A DNA stretch of 6,106 nt from SMTZ1-83 sp048883405 (GCA_048883405.1 JBHLQS010000171.1:1-6106); one strand, 5' to 3'. Numbered from the stretch's first letter, positions 1 through 5,768 are shown. Numbers and translations are program-made. The notes: generated by a model from the letters alone, not told the origin.

Positions 1-84
1 TGGTATATTCTAGGCACGCTCATGAGCATAACGATGGCGCTGGCTTTGACGTGGGGCATCTTTAGGTTTCTATTGGTTAGTTGA
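1..84 (+). CDS. C-terminal fragment of a DUF3307 (SatE-like) membrane protein
   Basis: The window opens inside a plus-strand reading frame that encodes 27 residues and stops with TGA at 82-84. The peptide starts WYILGTLMSI and continues as one hydrophobic helix ending FLLVS, so it is the last membrane segment of a larger protein whose start lies outside the window. The pattern Y-x-L/I-G-T-L-x-S followed by a hydrophobic run is what I recall from the C-terminus of DUF3307 proteins. Those proteins are commonly encoded next to SatD, and the next gene here is a SatD homologue only 7 bases away. Identification rests on this short motif plus the neighbour; a generic membrane protein with a terminal helix remains possible. 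Confidence 0.6.
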   Translation, partial: WYILGTLMSITMALALTWGIFRFLLVS

Positions 85-90
85 TGAGGA
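83..90 (+). promoter_or_regulatory. Shine-Dalgarno-like site of the SatD gene, overlapping the upstream stop codon
   Basis: GATGAGGA lies immediately before the ATG at 92 and includes part of the preceding gene's stop codon. The purine core GAGG ends only 2 bases before the start, closer than usual. This suggests translational coupling with the upstream gene more than independent initiation. No better start is visible, because the predicted first beta-strand begins right at this ATG. Confidence 0.35.
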
Positions 91-91
91 A

Positions 92-703
92 ATGATCGCA
101 TCTATCATTGATATCGTCGCATCAAGAGACGCCACTGTCCGAGAGCGGAGGAAATTGGACAGAGAGATACGAGGCGTGATAGATGAAACATACAAACGGT
201 TCAAGGAATATTGCCTTGCCATGCCTGCTTTGACACAGGGCGATAGCATAGAGATGCTAGTCAGCAGTTGGCAGCCAATTGTATATCTTCTTCACAAGCT
301 ACTGATGGATGGCTTTAAGGTTCGCGTAGGACTTGGAACAGGAGAGATCATAATCCACAACGAGAAAGCAGATGATTGTGATGGACCTGTCTTCTGGAAT
401 GCGAGAGAAGCTCTAGACGAAGTCAAGGGCATGAACTACAAGAGAAGGTCAGCTAGCTTCAAGATCGATGAAAACGCCTCAGACAGAGAGAGTGCTATAG
501 TTATCAGTGTTGTTCTCTTCTTCGCCAATCTTCTCAGTCTAAGCACAACTCAACTGCAGTATTGTTTCTACTACCTCTGGGAAATGAAGCAGATTTCCGA
601 GATTGCCAAAGCTGTAAAGACAACGAAGGGGAATGTGAGCAGGACTTTGAGCAAGACACCATGTTATCTGCTCAAAGAGGTAATGACATTTCTGGACTGG
701 TAA
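92..703 (+). CDS. SatD family protein with C-terminal helix-turn-helix
   Basis: The 203-residue product matches the usual length and motif order of the SatD family. An N-terminal D7-I-V-A-S-R12 motif follows the first strand. T48-Q-G-D51 comes next, then R78-x-G-x-G-x-G84 and D97-G-P with A104-R105. The C-terminal part (about 150-200) is helical, and residues 167-189 (QISEIAKAVKTTKGNVSRTL) form a typical helix-turn-helix of the sigma-70 region 4 type, so DNA binding is likely. The biochemical role of SatD is not established; the Streptococcus mutans namesake comes from an acid-tolerance locus. The gene sits 7 bases after a DUF3307-like gene, the classic partner, indicating an operon. The motif spacing (D7 and D51, 44 residues apart, then R-x-G and A-R) resembles class III nucleotidyl cyclases; this is my inference. 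Family assignment is good, function unknown. Confidence 0.82.
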   Translation: MIASIIDIVASRDATVRERRKLDREIRGVIDETYKRFKEYCLAMPALTQGDSIEMLVSSWQPIVYLLHKLLMDGFKVRVGLGTGEIIIHNEKADDCDGPVFWNAREALDEVKGMNYKRRSASFKIDENASDRESAIVISVVLFFANLLSLSTTQLQYCFYYLWEMKQISEIAKAVKTTKGNVSRTLSKTPCYLLKEVMTFLDW

Positions 704-760
704 TTGTCAAGGGACATGAATCAGAACTTGACCAGCGTTGTCAACAAAGGCATCCGGATG

Positions 761-785
761 TAAAGTTAGAGCAGTCTAACATTTA
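761..785 (+). repeat. Intergenic hairpin after the SatD gene
   Basis: TAAAGTTAGA (761-770) pairs with TCTAAC-A-TTTA (775-785) around a GCAG loop. This gives a perfect 6-bp inner stem plus 4 outer A/T pairs across a single bulged A. It sits in the 89-base gap between the SatD and methyltransferase genes. No run of T residues follows, so it is not a canonical terminator. It could be a weak 3'-end structure, an operator, or chance in an A/T-rich spacer. Confidence 0.35.
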
Positions 786-789
786 ATAG
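782..789 (+). promoter_or_regulatory. Possible TATA box of the methyltransferase gene
   Basis: TTTAATAG lies about 40 bases before the ATG at 826. With the usual archaeal spacing, transcription would begin near 811, giving a short leader that contains GGTGGTGA and then the ATG at 826. This would exclude the longer start at 793. The element overlaps the arm of the hairpin at 761-785 and is a weak match. Confidence 0.2.
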
Positions 790-792
790 CCT

Positions 793-1431
793 ATGATTCC
801 TACAATAGCGGTGCTTGGTGGTGAGATGTCAATCGAGATGGAACTATTCCCTGCACTTGAATTGGGACTATACAATGGCTGGATTCTATTTCTAATTCTA
901 GTTATTTCAGAGGGATTGATGTTCTTGATATTTCCACGGGAGGTGGTATCAAGGCTGACAGACTTTGACAGGTCAAAATGGAGCAAAACACAAAGAATCT
1001 CATTTGCTACTGGAAAGACCTTCTCGCTGATCTGTATCATCCTGATTGTATTCACACCACTGAAGATGGGCACCCTTGGGTGTGGAATTGGTGTAACCAT
1101 CTTTAGTCTTGGATTAGCAGGACTTGCTGCGTCTGTGATTACGTTTAGAAGAGCCTCTTTAGACAGACCTGTGACTGGTGGACCATATCGATTCTCGCGT
1201 CATCCTCAGCAGGTGTCTTTGTTTACAATACTCACAGGCATCTCAATTGCCATTGGCTCGGGGATTGCTTTCCTAATCCTACTCATATCGCGAATCCTCA
1301 ATAGTGCCGGAGATAGGGCTGAAGAACAAGCATGCCTAGACTACTATGGTGAGTCGTATAGAGAGTACATGGAACAAGTGCCACGCTATCTCCTATTCAA
1401 GGGCCGCATCAGTAGACAAGACAGGACCTGA
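793..1431 (+). CDS. Isoprenylcysteine carboxyl methyltransferase-like membrane methyltransferase
   Basis: This 212-residue membrane protein has hydrophobic segments at about 27-47, 73-90, 96-117 and 138-170. The C-terminal half carries the hallmark of the ICMT/phospholipid methyltransferase family: G130-P-Y-R-F-S-R-H-P138, then a membrane segment, E177-E178 and a YYxxSYxxYxxxVPRY-like tail (about 184-199). In this family the RHP and Glu residues line the S-adenosylmethionine pocket. Family members methylate prenylated cysteine, phospholipids or other small lipophilic substrates; the substrate here cannot be read from sequence. The ATG at 826 (Met12) is preceded by GGTGGTGA, a good archaeal ribosome-binding site, whereas the ATG at 793 has none, so translation may really begin at 826 and give 201 residues. 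The gene is 89 bases from the SatD gene on the same strand and may be separately transcribed. Confidence 0.8.
   Translation: MIPTIAVLGGEMSIEMELFPALELGLYNGWILFLILVISEGLMFLIFPREVVSRLTDFDRSKWSKTQRISFATGKTFSLICIILIVFTPLKMGTLGCGIGVTIFSLGLAGLAASVITFRRASLDRPVTGGPYRFSRHPQQVSLFTILTGISIAIGSGIAFLILLISRILNSAGDRAEEQACLDYYGESYREYMEQVPRYLLFKGRISRQDRT
817..824 (+). promoter_or_regulatory. GGTG-type ribosome-binding site pointing to an internal start at 826
   Basis: GGTGGTGA directly precedes the in-frame ATG at 826 and is complementary to the archaeal 16S rRNA tail. GGTG at 817-820 leaves a 5-base spacing. It decides the start in favour of Met12 over the ATG at 793. The skipped 11 residues contain no membrane segment or conserved motif. 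Confidence 0.4.
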
Positions 1432-1484
1432 ACAGCCACCTGAAAGCGAGCTTCCATACCTTTCTTGGAGCGCATTTGGAGCTG

Positions 1485-1497
1485 AGAACAGTGTTCT
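1485..1497. repeat. Short inverted repeat AGAAC-AGT-GTTCT
   Basis: Two 5-base arms flank a 3-base centre in the gap between the methyltransferase and the sulfotransferase-like gene. It lies about 35 bases upstream of the candidate TATA box, where an operator could sit. A repeat this short may well occur by chance. Confidence 0.2.
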
Positions 1498-1532
1498 GTC
1501 CTCTTCCTTAAGCGAATACGTCAACTTGAGAG

Positions 1533-1540
1533 CTTATTAA
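1533..1540 (+). promoter_or_regulatory. Candidate TATA box of the sulfotransferase-like gene
   Basis: CTTATTAA is centred about 35 bases before the ATG at 1572. Usual archaeal spacing places the transcription start near 1562 and a leader of roughly 10 bases. That fits the absence of a clear Shine-Dalgarno site before 1572. No convincing BRE purine run is seen upstream, so this is a modest candidate. Confidence 0.35.
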
Positions 1541-1571
1541 GAGGACGTTAGAAATCAAATGTGACCTTCTG

Positions 1572-4500
1572 ATGAATCGGAGTAGAGAGTCCTTGATTGC
1601 ACTCATGCTTATTGCATTGATAATGAGTGGGCTCTGGGTCACTCTAGCTTTCATCTATTCGCAAGGCACATCCCCATTCGGTCCAGGTTCATACACGCCT
1701 CGCAGCTCAGATGCAACATCTAGACTAACTAGCTCTCTCTATGGGGGCATATCTTTTGACTTAACGAAGACCGAGGGGTACCTGGATGGGTATAATCTGT
1801 TCAATCTGCATGCGATTAATGCCAGCAAACATAACGAACGAATAAACAACTCTCTGGTCATTTTTGATATGGACGGCAATCTCATCCTTGAGAATTCAGC
1901 TTTCAGAAAGCCGGTAGAGATGATCAATTCCACGACGATACTTGGTAATAGTCCGGATGGTGCCTTGCTATGGAATATGGAGACTGATGAGTATCGTCAT
2001 ACCAATATCAAAGGACATCATGAGTTTGAGTATAATCCAAACAGCAACACCATCTTCACTCTGAATATGACCCATGTGGAGATTGAAGGTGAGAGCTACC
2101 GATTTGATGAGATTTGTGAATACGCACTCGATGGCTCTCTTGTTTGGAGGCTGGACCTTCATGATTTCATTGGCCTTTCGGATTGGTGCCCTTTTCATGA
2201 TCGCGAGAGGGGCATGAATGATGTAACACATGCAAACAGCATCTTCTACGATGCAGATGAAGACACAATCATCTTGAGTGTTCGGAATGTAAACAAATTC
2301 TACAAGATCGATCATGCCACTGGAGAAGTAATCTGGGCTCTTGGAGAACATGGGGATTTCACATTGATTGACAGGTTCGGTCGAGAACGAGCCAGCCTCT
2401 TCTATCATGCTCATTCAGTTGAACAGATTGACGACAACCGATTCATCTTATTCGATAACGATTTTCATAATCAGACAGAGCAATTCTCTTTCAGGTCCCG
2501 CATTCTCGAGATTGAAATTGATGATGAAGCTATGACTGCACAAGAGGTCTGGTCTTGGACTGGGGATGTGAGTTATTTCTCCGGTTGGTGGGGTGATGCT
2601 GATCGATTGGCAAATGGAAATCGATTGGGGACGTTCGGCGCAGAAGTCAAGTATGCAGGCCCCTATGGTGCCCGTCTTGTTGAGGTGAATGATGAAGGGG
2701 AGGTCGTCTGGGAAATGTCATTCAGAGACACCGAGGACATCATCTATGGAGTATATAGGATGGAGAGAATCCGATTCTCCCCAATTCTCTCTTCTGAAGA
2801 GGATATCCTAGTCAGCTATGGAACGGAGTTGGATCTATCATGGCAAGCGTGGTACAACTTCAGACCGAAGCGAACTATGCATGGAACATACGAATTGTAT
2901 GTAGATGATATTCTCTCAGAAAACGGAGCTGTTGAGTATGATAAATTCTGGCGCCCCACAAACATGAGCTTCAATATCGGTTCTCTTAATGTTGGCTACC
3001 ACAATGTCACCCTGACTGTCAGCGATGAGGCAGGCCACTGCACCACAGATTCAGTGAATGTAAGCGTGCAGACATTTCATCTCAGTCGAGATGGTCCATT
3101 GTCCACTGAAACCGGTGCCTCAAATTCAACCATCCGATGGAGTGGTGTCACATCATATCCGGTGTCATATGAGTTGTCAGCAAACGCCACCATTCTGGAG
3201 CAGGGTCCCTGGCATGGGTCTGATATTCTATTGGACCTGAATGAACTAGCAGTTGGTCGGTATAACATCATTCTAAGGTTTTCAAACGCCTCTGGAACAG
3301 TCTATATCGATTCTTTCTGGGCCACTTTGAACCCGTCAGCAAAGCCGGATTTCATCAATTGGCCCAATGATACCACAATAGACTGGAATTCAACAGCGAC
3401 AATGAGCTGGTCGGTCTTTGATCACTCTCCAACTGATTGGTTTCTCCTGCTGAATGAGGTACTCAATCAATCAGGAACTTGGAATGGAGGCGAACACGAT
3501 ATAGACTGGACGGTTCCAAGGATTGACGAGGGAGTATACAATGTGACAATGGTCTTGCAAGACGTTGCTTCCAATGTGGTCGCTTCTACTGCTTGGCTAC
3601 ATGTCATTCCCCCGAGTCCACCAGTCATGACTGTAACACCAGAGTCTGACATGATGGAATGGGCAAAAGGAACCAAGCAATTCCAGTGGGAGGTCCATGG
3701 AGGAGAGAATTGGAGGATATACAGAAATGGGACTGTACTCAAGGAGGATGCTAAAGAGGAATCAACAATCACTCTAAAGATAAAGGACTGGCAGGCTGAT
3801 GGGTGGCGCCTAGGGAACTATAACTTGACGCTGGTTGTCACTGATGATTCGCATACAGTAGCTAGCACCATCTGGTTGACTGTATATGTCGACTTCGGCG
3901 ATGCGTACGTTGACTCCGTTGTCACCACTGCTTCATCTTGGTATTCTCAAGGTGAGTTTGCTGTCGGAGCTCCTGACTACTCATTCGCGAGCATATTCGA
4001 GGACTATGGTCCTGGGCATATGATGCTAGATATGGGTGAGAATGAAGAGATACTCGATGAAGCAGGAATTGATTTTGAGGTCATATCCCGTGGCGGCAAT
4101 TACTCCGTATCAGTTTCACCGAATTTGGAGCAGCCTTTCATTGATCTCGGAGTTGCTGCAGGTACAGAGGGTTTCGATTTGTCATCAATTGCGTATAATG
4201 TTGTCCGATATGTGCGAATAGAGATGTTTGGCTCTGAAACAGTCCAGCTAGATGCTATCGTTTCTCTGAACTATAATGAGCAAGGATCAGATGATGATAT
4301 GCCAGTCATCACACCAATTGGTGATATGGATATATGGACAAACCAGACTCCGTATGAAATTGAATGGGACGCTTCTGACCTGACACCATGGAATTATAGC
4401 ATCTACATCAATGGCACACTCAAATCTCATGGCCCATGGAACGGGGACTCCATTGTCTATCCGTTTGCACAGGCTCCAGGCATATGGGAAGTGCAGTTGG

Positions 4501-4658
4501 TTGTCTATGACCTATTTGGGAACCATGCTTCATCAGAAGTCATTGTCACACTGATGTTGAATCCATTCGATTTTCTAAAGAACGTCTTGGTATCATCAGG
4601 TATTGCATTAGTTGCATTGGCAATCGTCCTTTTGGTGATTTTTAGGCGGAAACACTGA
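1572..4658 (+). CDS. Surface-anchored arylsulfotransferase-like protein with Ig-like and discoidin-like modules
   Basis: The 1028-residue product begins with a hydrophobic export segment (about 8-28) and ends with a membrane anchor (about 1003-1024) followed by RRKH, so the bulk is outside the cell. Residues about 70-400 match the arylsulfotransferase (ASST) beta-propeller: G148-H-H150, H220-A-N222-S, a strand ending S236-V-R238, TGEVIWALGEHGDF, H279-A-H281 and LFDND. In E. coli ASST, as I recall it, the active site uses His252, His356, Asn358, Arg374 and the sulfated His436. The H-x-N and 18-residue H-to-R spacing is the same here. Such enzymes move sulfate between phenolic compounds without PAPS; substrates here are unknown. 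Four Ig-like modules, a discoidin-like module (about 774-903) and a fifth Ig-like module follow, probably for adhesion or glycan binding. Twenty-one N-x-S/T sequons suggest heavy glycosylation. Catalysis is inferred; a purely structural role remains possible. Confidence 0.8.
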   Translation: MNRSRESLIALMLIALIMSGLWVTLAFIYSQGTSPFGPGSYTPRSSDATSRLTSSLYGGISFDLTKTEGYLDGYNLFNLHAINASKHNERINNSLVIFDMDGNLILENSAFRKPVEMINSTTILGNSPDGALLWNMETDEYRHTNIKGHHEFEYNPNSNTIFTLNMTHVEIEGESYRFDEICEYALDGSLVWRLDLHDFIGLSDWCPFHDRERGMNDVTHANSIFYDADEDTIILSVRNVNKFYKIDHATGEVIWALGEHGDFTLIDRFGRERASLFYHAHSVEQIDDNRFILFDNDFHNQTEQFSFRSRILEIEIDDEAMTAQEVWSWTGDVSYFSGWWGDADRLANGNRLGTFGAEVKYAGPYGARLVEVNDEGEVVWEMSFRDTEDIIYGVYRMERIRFSPILSSEEDILVSYGTELDLSWQAWYNFRPKRTMHGTYELYVDDILSENGAVEYDKFWRPTNMSFNIGSLNVGYHNVTLTVSDEAGHCTTDSVNVSVQTFHLSRDGPLSTETGASNSTIRWSGVTSYPVSYELSANATILEQGPWHGSDILLDLNELAVGRYNIILRFSNASGTVYIDSFWATLNPSAKPDFINWPNDTTIDWNSTATMSWSVFDHSPTDWFLLLNEVLNQSGTWNGGEHDIDWTVPRIDEGVYNVTMVLQDVASNVVASTAWLHVIPPSPPVMTVTPESDMMEWAKGTKQFQWEVHGGENWRIYRNGTVLKEDAKEESTITLKIKDWQADGWRLGNYNLTLVVTDDSHTVASTIWLTVYVDFGDAYVDSVVTTASSWYSQGEFAVGAPDYSFASIFEDYGPGHMMLDMGENEEILDEAGIDFEVISRGGNYSVSVSPNLEQPFIDLGVAAGTEGFDLSSIAYNVVRYVRIEMFGSETVQLDAIVSLNYNEQGSDDDMPVITPIGDMDIWTNQTPYEIEWDASDLTPWNYSIYINGTLKSHGPWNGDSIVYPFAQAPGIWEVQLVVYDLFGNHASSEVIVTLMLNPFDFLKNVLVSSGIALVALAIVLLVIFRRKH
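2805..4559 (+). repeat. Five divergent Ig-like modules, the last two separated by a discoidin-like module
   Basis: Within the sulfotransferase-like protein, residues about 412-500, 505-587, 592-679, 682-773 and 909-996 are diverged copies of one beta-sandwich. Each has an early tryptophan strand (for example I-R-W523, M-S-W613, F-Q-W706, I-E-W932), a mid strand with a short turn (L-N-E-V, Y-R-N-G-T, Y-I-N-G-T), often G-x-W-x-G (GPWHG, GTWNG, GPWNG), then G-x-Y/W-x-V-x-L-x-V-x-D. Residues about 774-903 break the pattern with S-S-W-Y-S-Q-G-E-F-A-V-G-A-P-D, a metal-free discoidin/F5-8C-like start. Copies differ too much at DNA level to be recent duplications. Confidence 0.6.
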
Positions 4659-4670
4659 GATGAACAGAAG

Positions 4671-4676
4671 GGTGGT
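4671..4676 (+). promoter_or_regulatory. Shine-Dalgarno site of the archaemetzincin gene
   Basis: GGTGGT lies 9 bases before the ATG at 4686, within the 27-base gap after the upstream stop codon. It supports both that start and translation from a shared transcript. An earlier ATG at 4660 opens only a 9-codon frame that ends across the real start. Confidence 0.5.
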
Positions 4677-4685
4677 CATGGAACA

Positions 4686-5216
4686 ATGAAGACCGGCGCA
4701 TTGCGCATCTTCTTCTTTTCGGGAACGTCGCGAGGTCTAGTCACTAAGCTCCTTGATGTACATCGAGAGCGGTTCAAAAGCTATTTCGTAGATGCTACAT
4801 TCCAATCGGGGGAGCTTCCTATACCTGAAAGAGCCTTCGTCGCAAGTCGCAGGCAGTACGAGGCCAAACCCTTCTTGGAAATGCTTGGGAGCCACACCGA
4901 TCATTCCACTCATGCACTCGGTCTAGTCGACCTTGACCTGTTTGTCCCCGACCTAAACTTCATCTTTGGAACTGCTCAGTTTGGCGGCAATGCAGTTGTG
5001 GCATTGCCAAGACTTCGTCAGTCCTTCTACGGTCTTCCTGATGATGATTCCCTATTCTTCCAACGTATGGTGAAGGAGGTCTTTCATGAGCTCGGGCACG
5101 TACTGGGGCTTCGTCACTGCACAAACCATTGTGTGATGCAGTTCTCAAATTCTCTCAGTGATACCGATAGAAAGCCCCATACCTTCTGCCGGGGGTGCCT
5201 GTCATTGCTGGAATAG
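4686..5216 (+). CDS. amzA: Archaemetzincin family zinc metalloprotease
   Basis: The 176-residue product has the full archaemetzincin signature: H134-E-L-G-H138-V-L-G-L-R-H144, in which three His bind the catalytic zinc and Glu135 is the general base. C145, C149, C168 and C171 form the second, structural zinc site typical of this family. M151 in CVMQFSNS provides the Met-turn. The upstream block L80-V-D-L-D-L-F, NFIFGTAQFGG and V-A-L-P-R-L is also characteristic. Length is normal for archaeal members (about 170-190). There is no signal peptide, so it should be a cytosolic peptidase; physiological substrates of the family are poorly known. It starts 27 bases after the sulfotransferase-like gene behind a good GGTGGT site, so the two are probably one transcript. 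No key residue is missing, so it is predicted to be active. Confidence 0.95.
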   Translation: MKTGALRIFFFSGTSRGLVTKLLDVHRERFKSYFVDATFQSGELPIPERAFVASRRQYEAKPFLEMLGSHTDHSTHALGLVDLDLFVPDLNFIFGTAQFGGNAVVALPRLRQSFYGLPDDDSLFFQRMVKEVFHELGHVLGLRHCTNHCVMQFSNSLSDTDRKPHTFCRGCLSLLE

Positions 5217-5392
5217 GGTTGAAGGAAACAGCCCGCCATTTCCATTCATTGTACCTCACACGAAATACAAAGAAGAGAATACCAACTCAAAGCTAAGATT
5301 GGATTGTTATCTTTCGATTGCTGCATTTTTTGGCTCTGAACTCATTCATTATAGGCATCAAGTAGCACCTAGCAATAGCATGGTGTATCAGA
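5217..5392. other. Intergenic stretch with weak terminator and promoter candidates
   Basis: This 176-base gap holds no supported gene. A six-T tract at 5326-5331 could end the archaemetzincin transcript, since archaeal termination often relies on T runs alone. ATTATAG at 5348-5354 is a weak TATA candidate for the small membrane-protein gene, placing a start near 5377. No strong hairpin was found. Confidence 0.25.
5326..5331 (+). terminator. Possible T-tract terminator after the archaemetzincin gene
   Basis: Six consecutive T residues lie 110 bases after the stop codon, followed by GGCTCTG. There is no preceding stem. The distance from the gene makes this tentative. Confidence 0.2.
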
Positions 5393-5581
5393 ATGCAGAA
5401 TATTGATGCAATGATATGGTTGCTTTTACCATTAGTAGGAATGGTGTTAGTACTTTTGCTGATGATGCTAAGGTCAAGAGGTCTTGGTTCCTCTAGGAGA
5501 TGGACAATAGTCGGACTGGGCATAGTCGCGATTGTTGTAGGGACGTACATCTTTCTGAGATACATTGTCTTTCCTGAGTAG
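5393..5581 (+). CDS. Small two-helix membrane protein of unknown function
   Basis: The 62-residue product has two clear hydrophobic helices, about 7-26 and 38-59, joined by the basic loop RSRGLGSSRR. By the positive-inside rule the loop should be cytoplasmic, with both short tails outside. I do not recognise a family. Its membrane-protein composition argues that the frame is real, and the antisense frame over the same bases looks incoherent. No Shine-Dalgarno site precedes the ATG at 5393; an in-frame ATG at 5411 (Met7) would retain both helices. A weak TATA candidate at 5348-5354 would give a leader of about 15 bases. The gene stands alone between the archaemetzincin and a convergent minus-strand gene, so context gives no functional hint. 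Confidence 0.6.
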   Translation: MQNIDAMIWLLLPLVGMVLVLLLMMLRSRGLGSSRRWTIVGLGIVAIVVGTYIFLRYIVFPE

Positions 5582-5670
5582 GCTTCTTTTGAGGTACTCC
5601 AGTATCACGCTTTCTCGACTCAATGCGAAGTACCGATAGAAGATAGAGCAATTGCCCACTCTCTCGATTC

Positions 5671-5685
5671 ATGATAAGACATCAT
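5671..5685. repeat. Small inverted repeat ATGAT-AAGAC-ATCAT
   Basis: Five-base arms with a five-base loop lie between the two convergent genes, followed on the plus strand by GTTTTG. It could contribute to transcript ends, but is short enough to be chance. Confidence 0.2.
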
Positions 5686-5696
5686 CTGTTTTGAAA

Positions 5697-5752
5697 TCTG
5701 TGACTCCTGGGAACAGGGTGGATGAGGTGCCCCTCTGGAACCCGACCACAGA
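5697..5752. other. Possible structured element (three-way junction) between convergent genes
   Basis: Outer arms TCTGTG (5697-5702) and CACAGA (5747-5752) enclose two small hairpins. One is CCTG-GGAA-CAGG (5706-5717), with a GNRA-type loop on the plus strand. The other is GAGG-TGCC-CCTC (5724-5735). The block is richer in G and C than its surroundings. It may be a transcript-end structure for either convergent gene, a small RNA, or chance; stems of 4-6 bp are weak evidence. Confidence 0.25.
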
Positions 5753-5768
5753 CTGTTTGTCTTTATTC

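Noticed and set aside
562..786. 74-codon plus-strand frame overlapping the end of the SatD gene
   Set aside because: It overlaps the conserved helix-turn-helix coding region in another frame and gives a low-complexity hydrophilic product.
783..1100. 105-codon minus-strand frame opposite the methyltransferase start
   Set aside because: The plus-strand frame has coherent membrane segments and family motifs; the antisense product does not.
1968..2414. 148-codon open frame on the minus strand
   Set aside because: It lies wholly inside the sulfotransferase-like gene, opposite its best conserved part; its product has no recognisable motif.
4660..4689. Nine-codon leader frame overlapping the archaemetzincin start by ATGA
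   Set aside because: It is too short to judge and probably results by chance from the ribosome-binding site sequence.
5158..5406. 82-codon plus-strand frame running out of the archaemetzincin gene
   Set aside because: It begins inside the Cys-rich zinc-site coding region in a different frame, has no ribosome-binding site and no recognisable features.
5293..5565. 90-codon minus-strand frame opposite the small membrane protein
   Set aside because: Its product is an incoherent mixture, whereas the plus-strand frame gives two clean membrane helices with a basic loop.
5593..5634. Inverted repeat GGTACT...AGTACC after the small membrane-protein gene
   Set aside because: Six-base arms separated by 30 bases without a T tract are expected by chance.
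5715..5745. Hammerhead ribozyme-like string (GGATGAG, small stem, GGAAC)
   Set aside because: The required CUGANGA and GAAA core elements do not match, and there is no third stem with a UH cleavage site in the right place.
5671..5755. Box C/D guide RNA, from ATGATAA and GGATGAG boxes
   Set aside because: No CUGA D or D' box is present at workable spacing.
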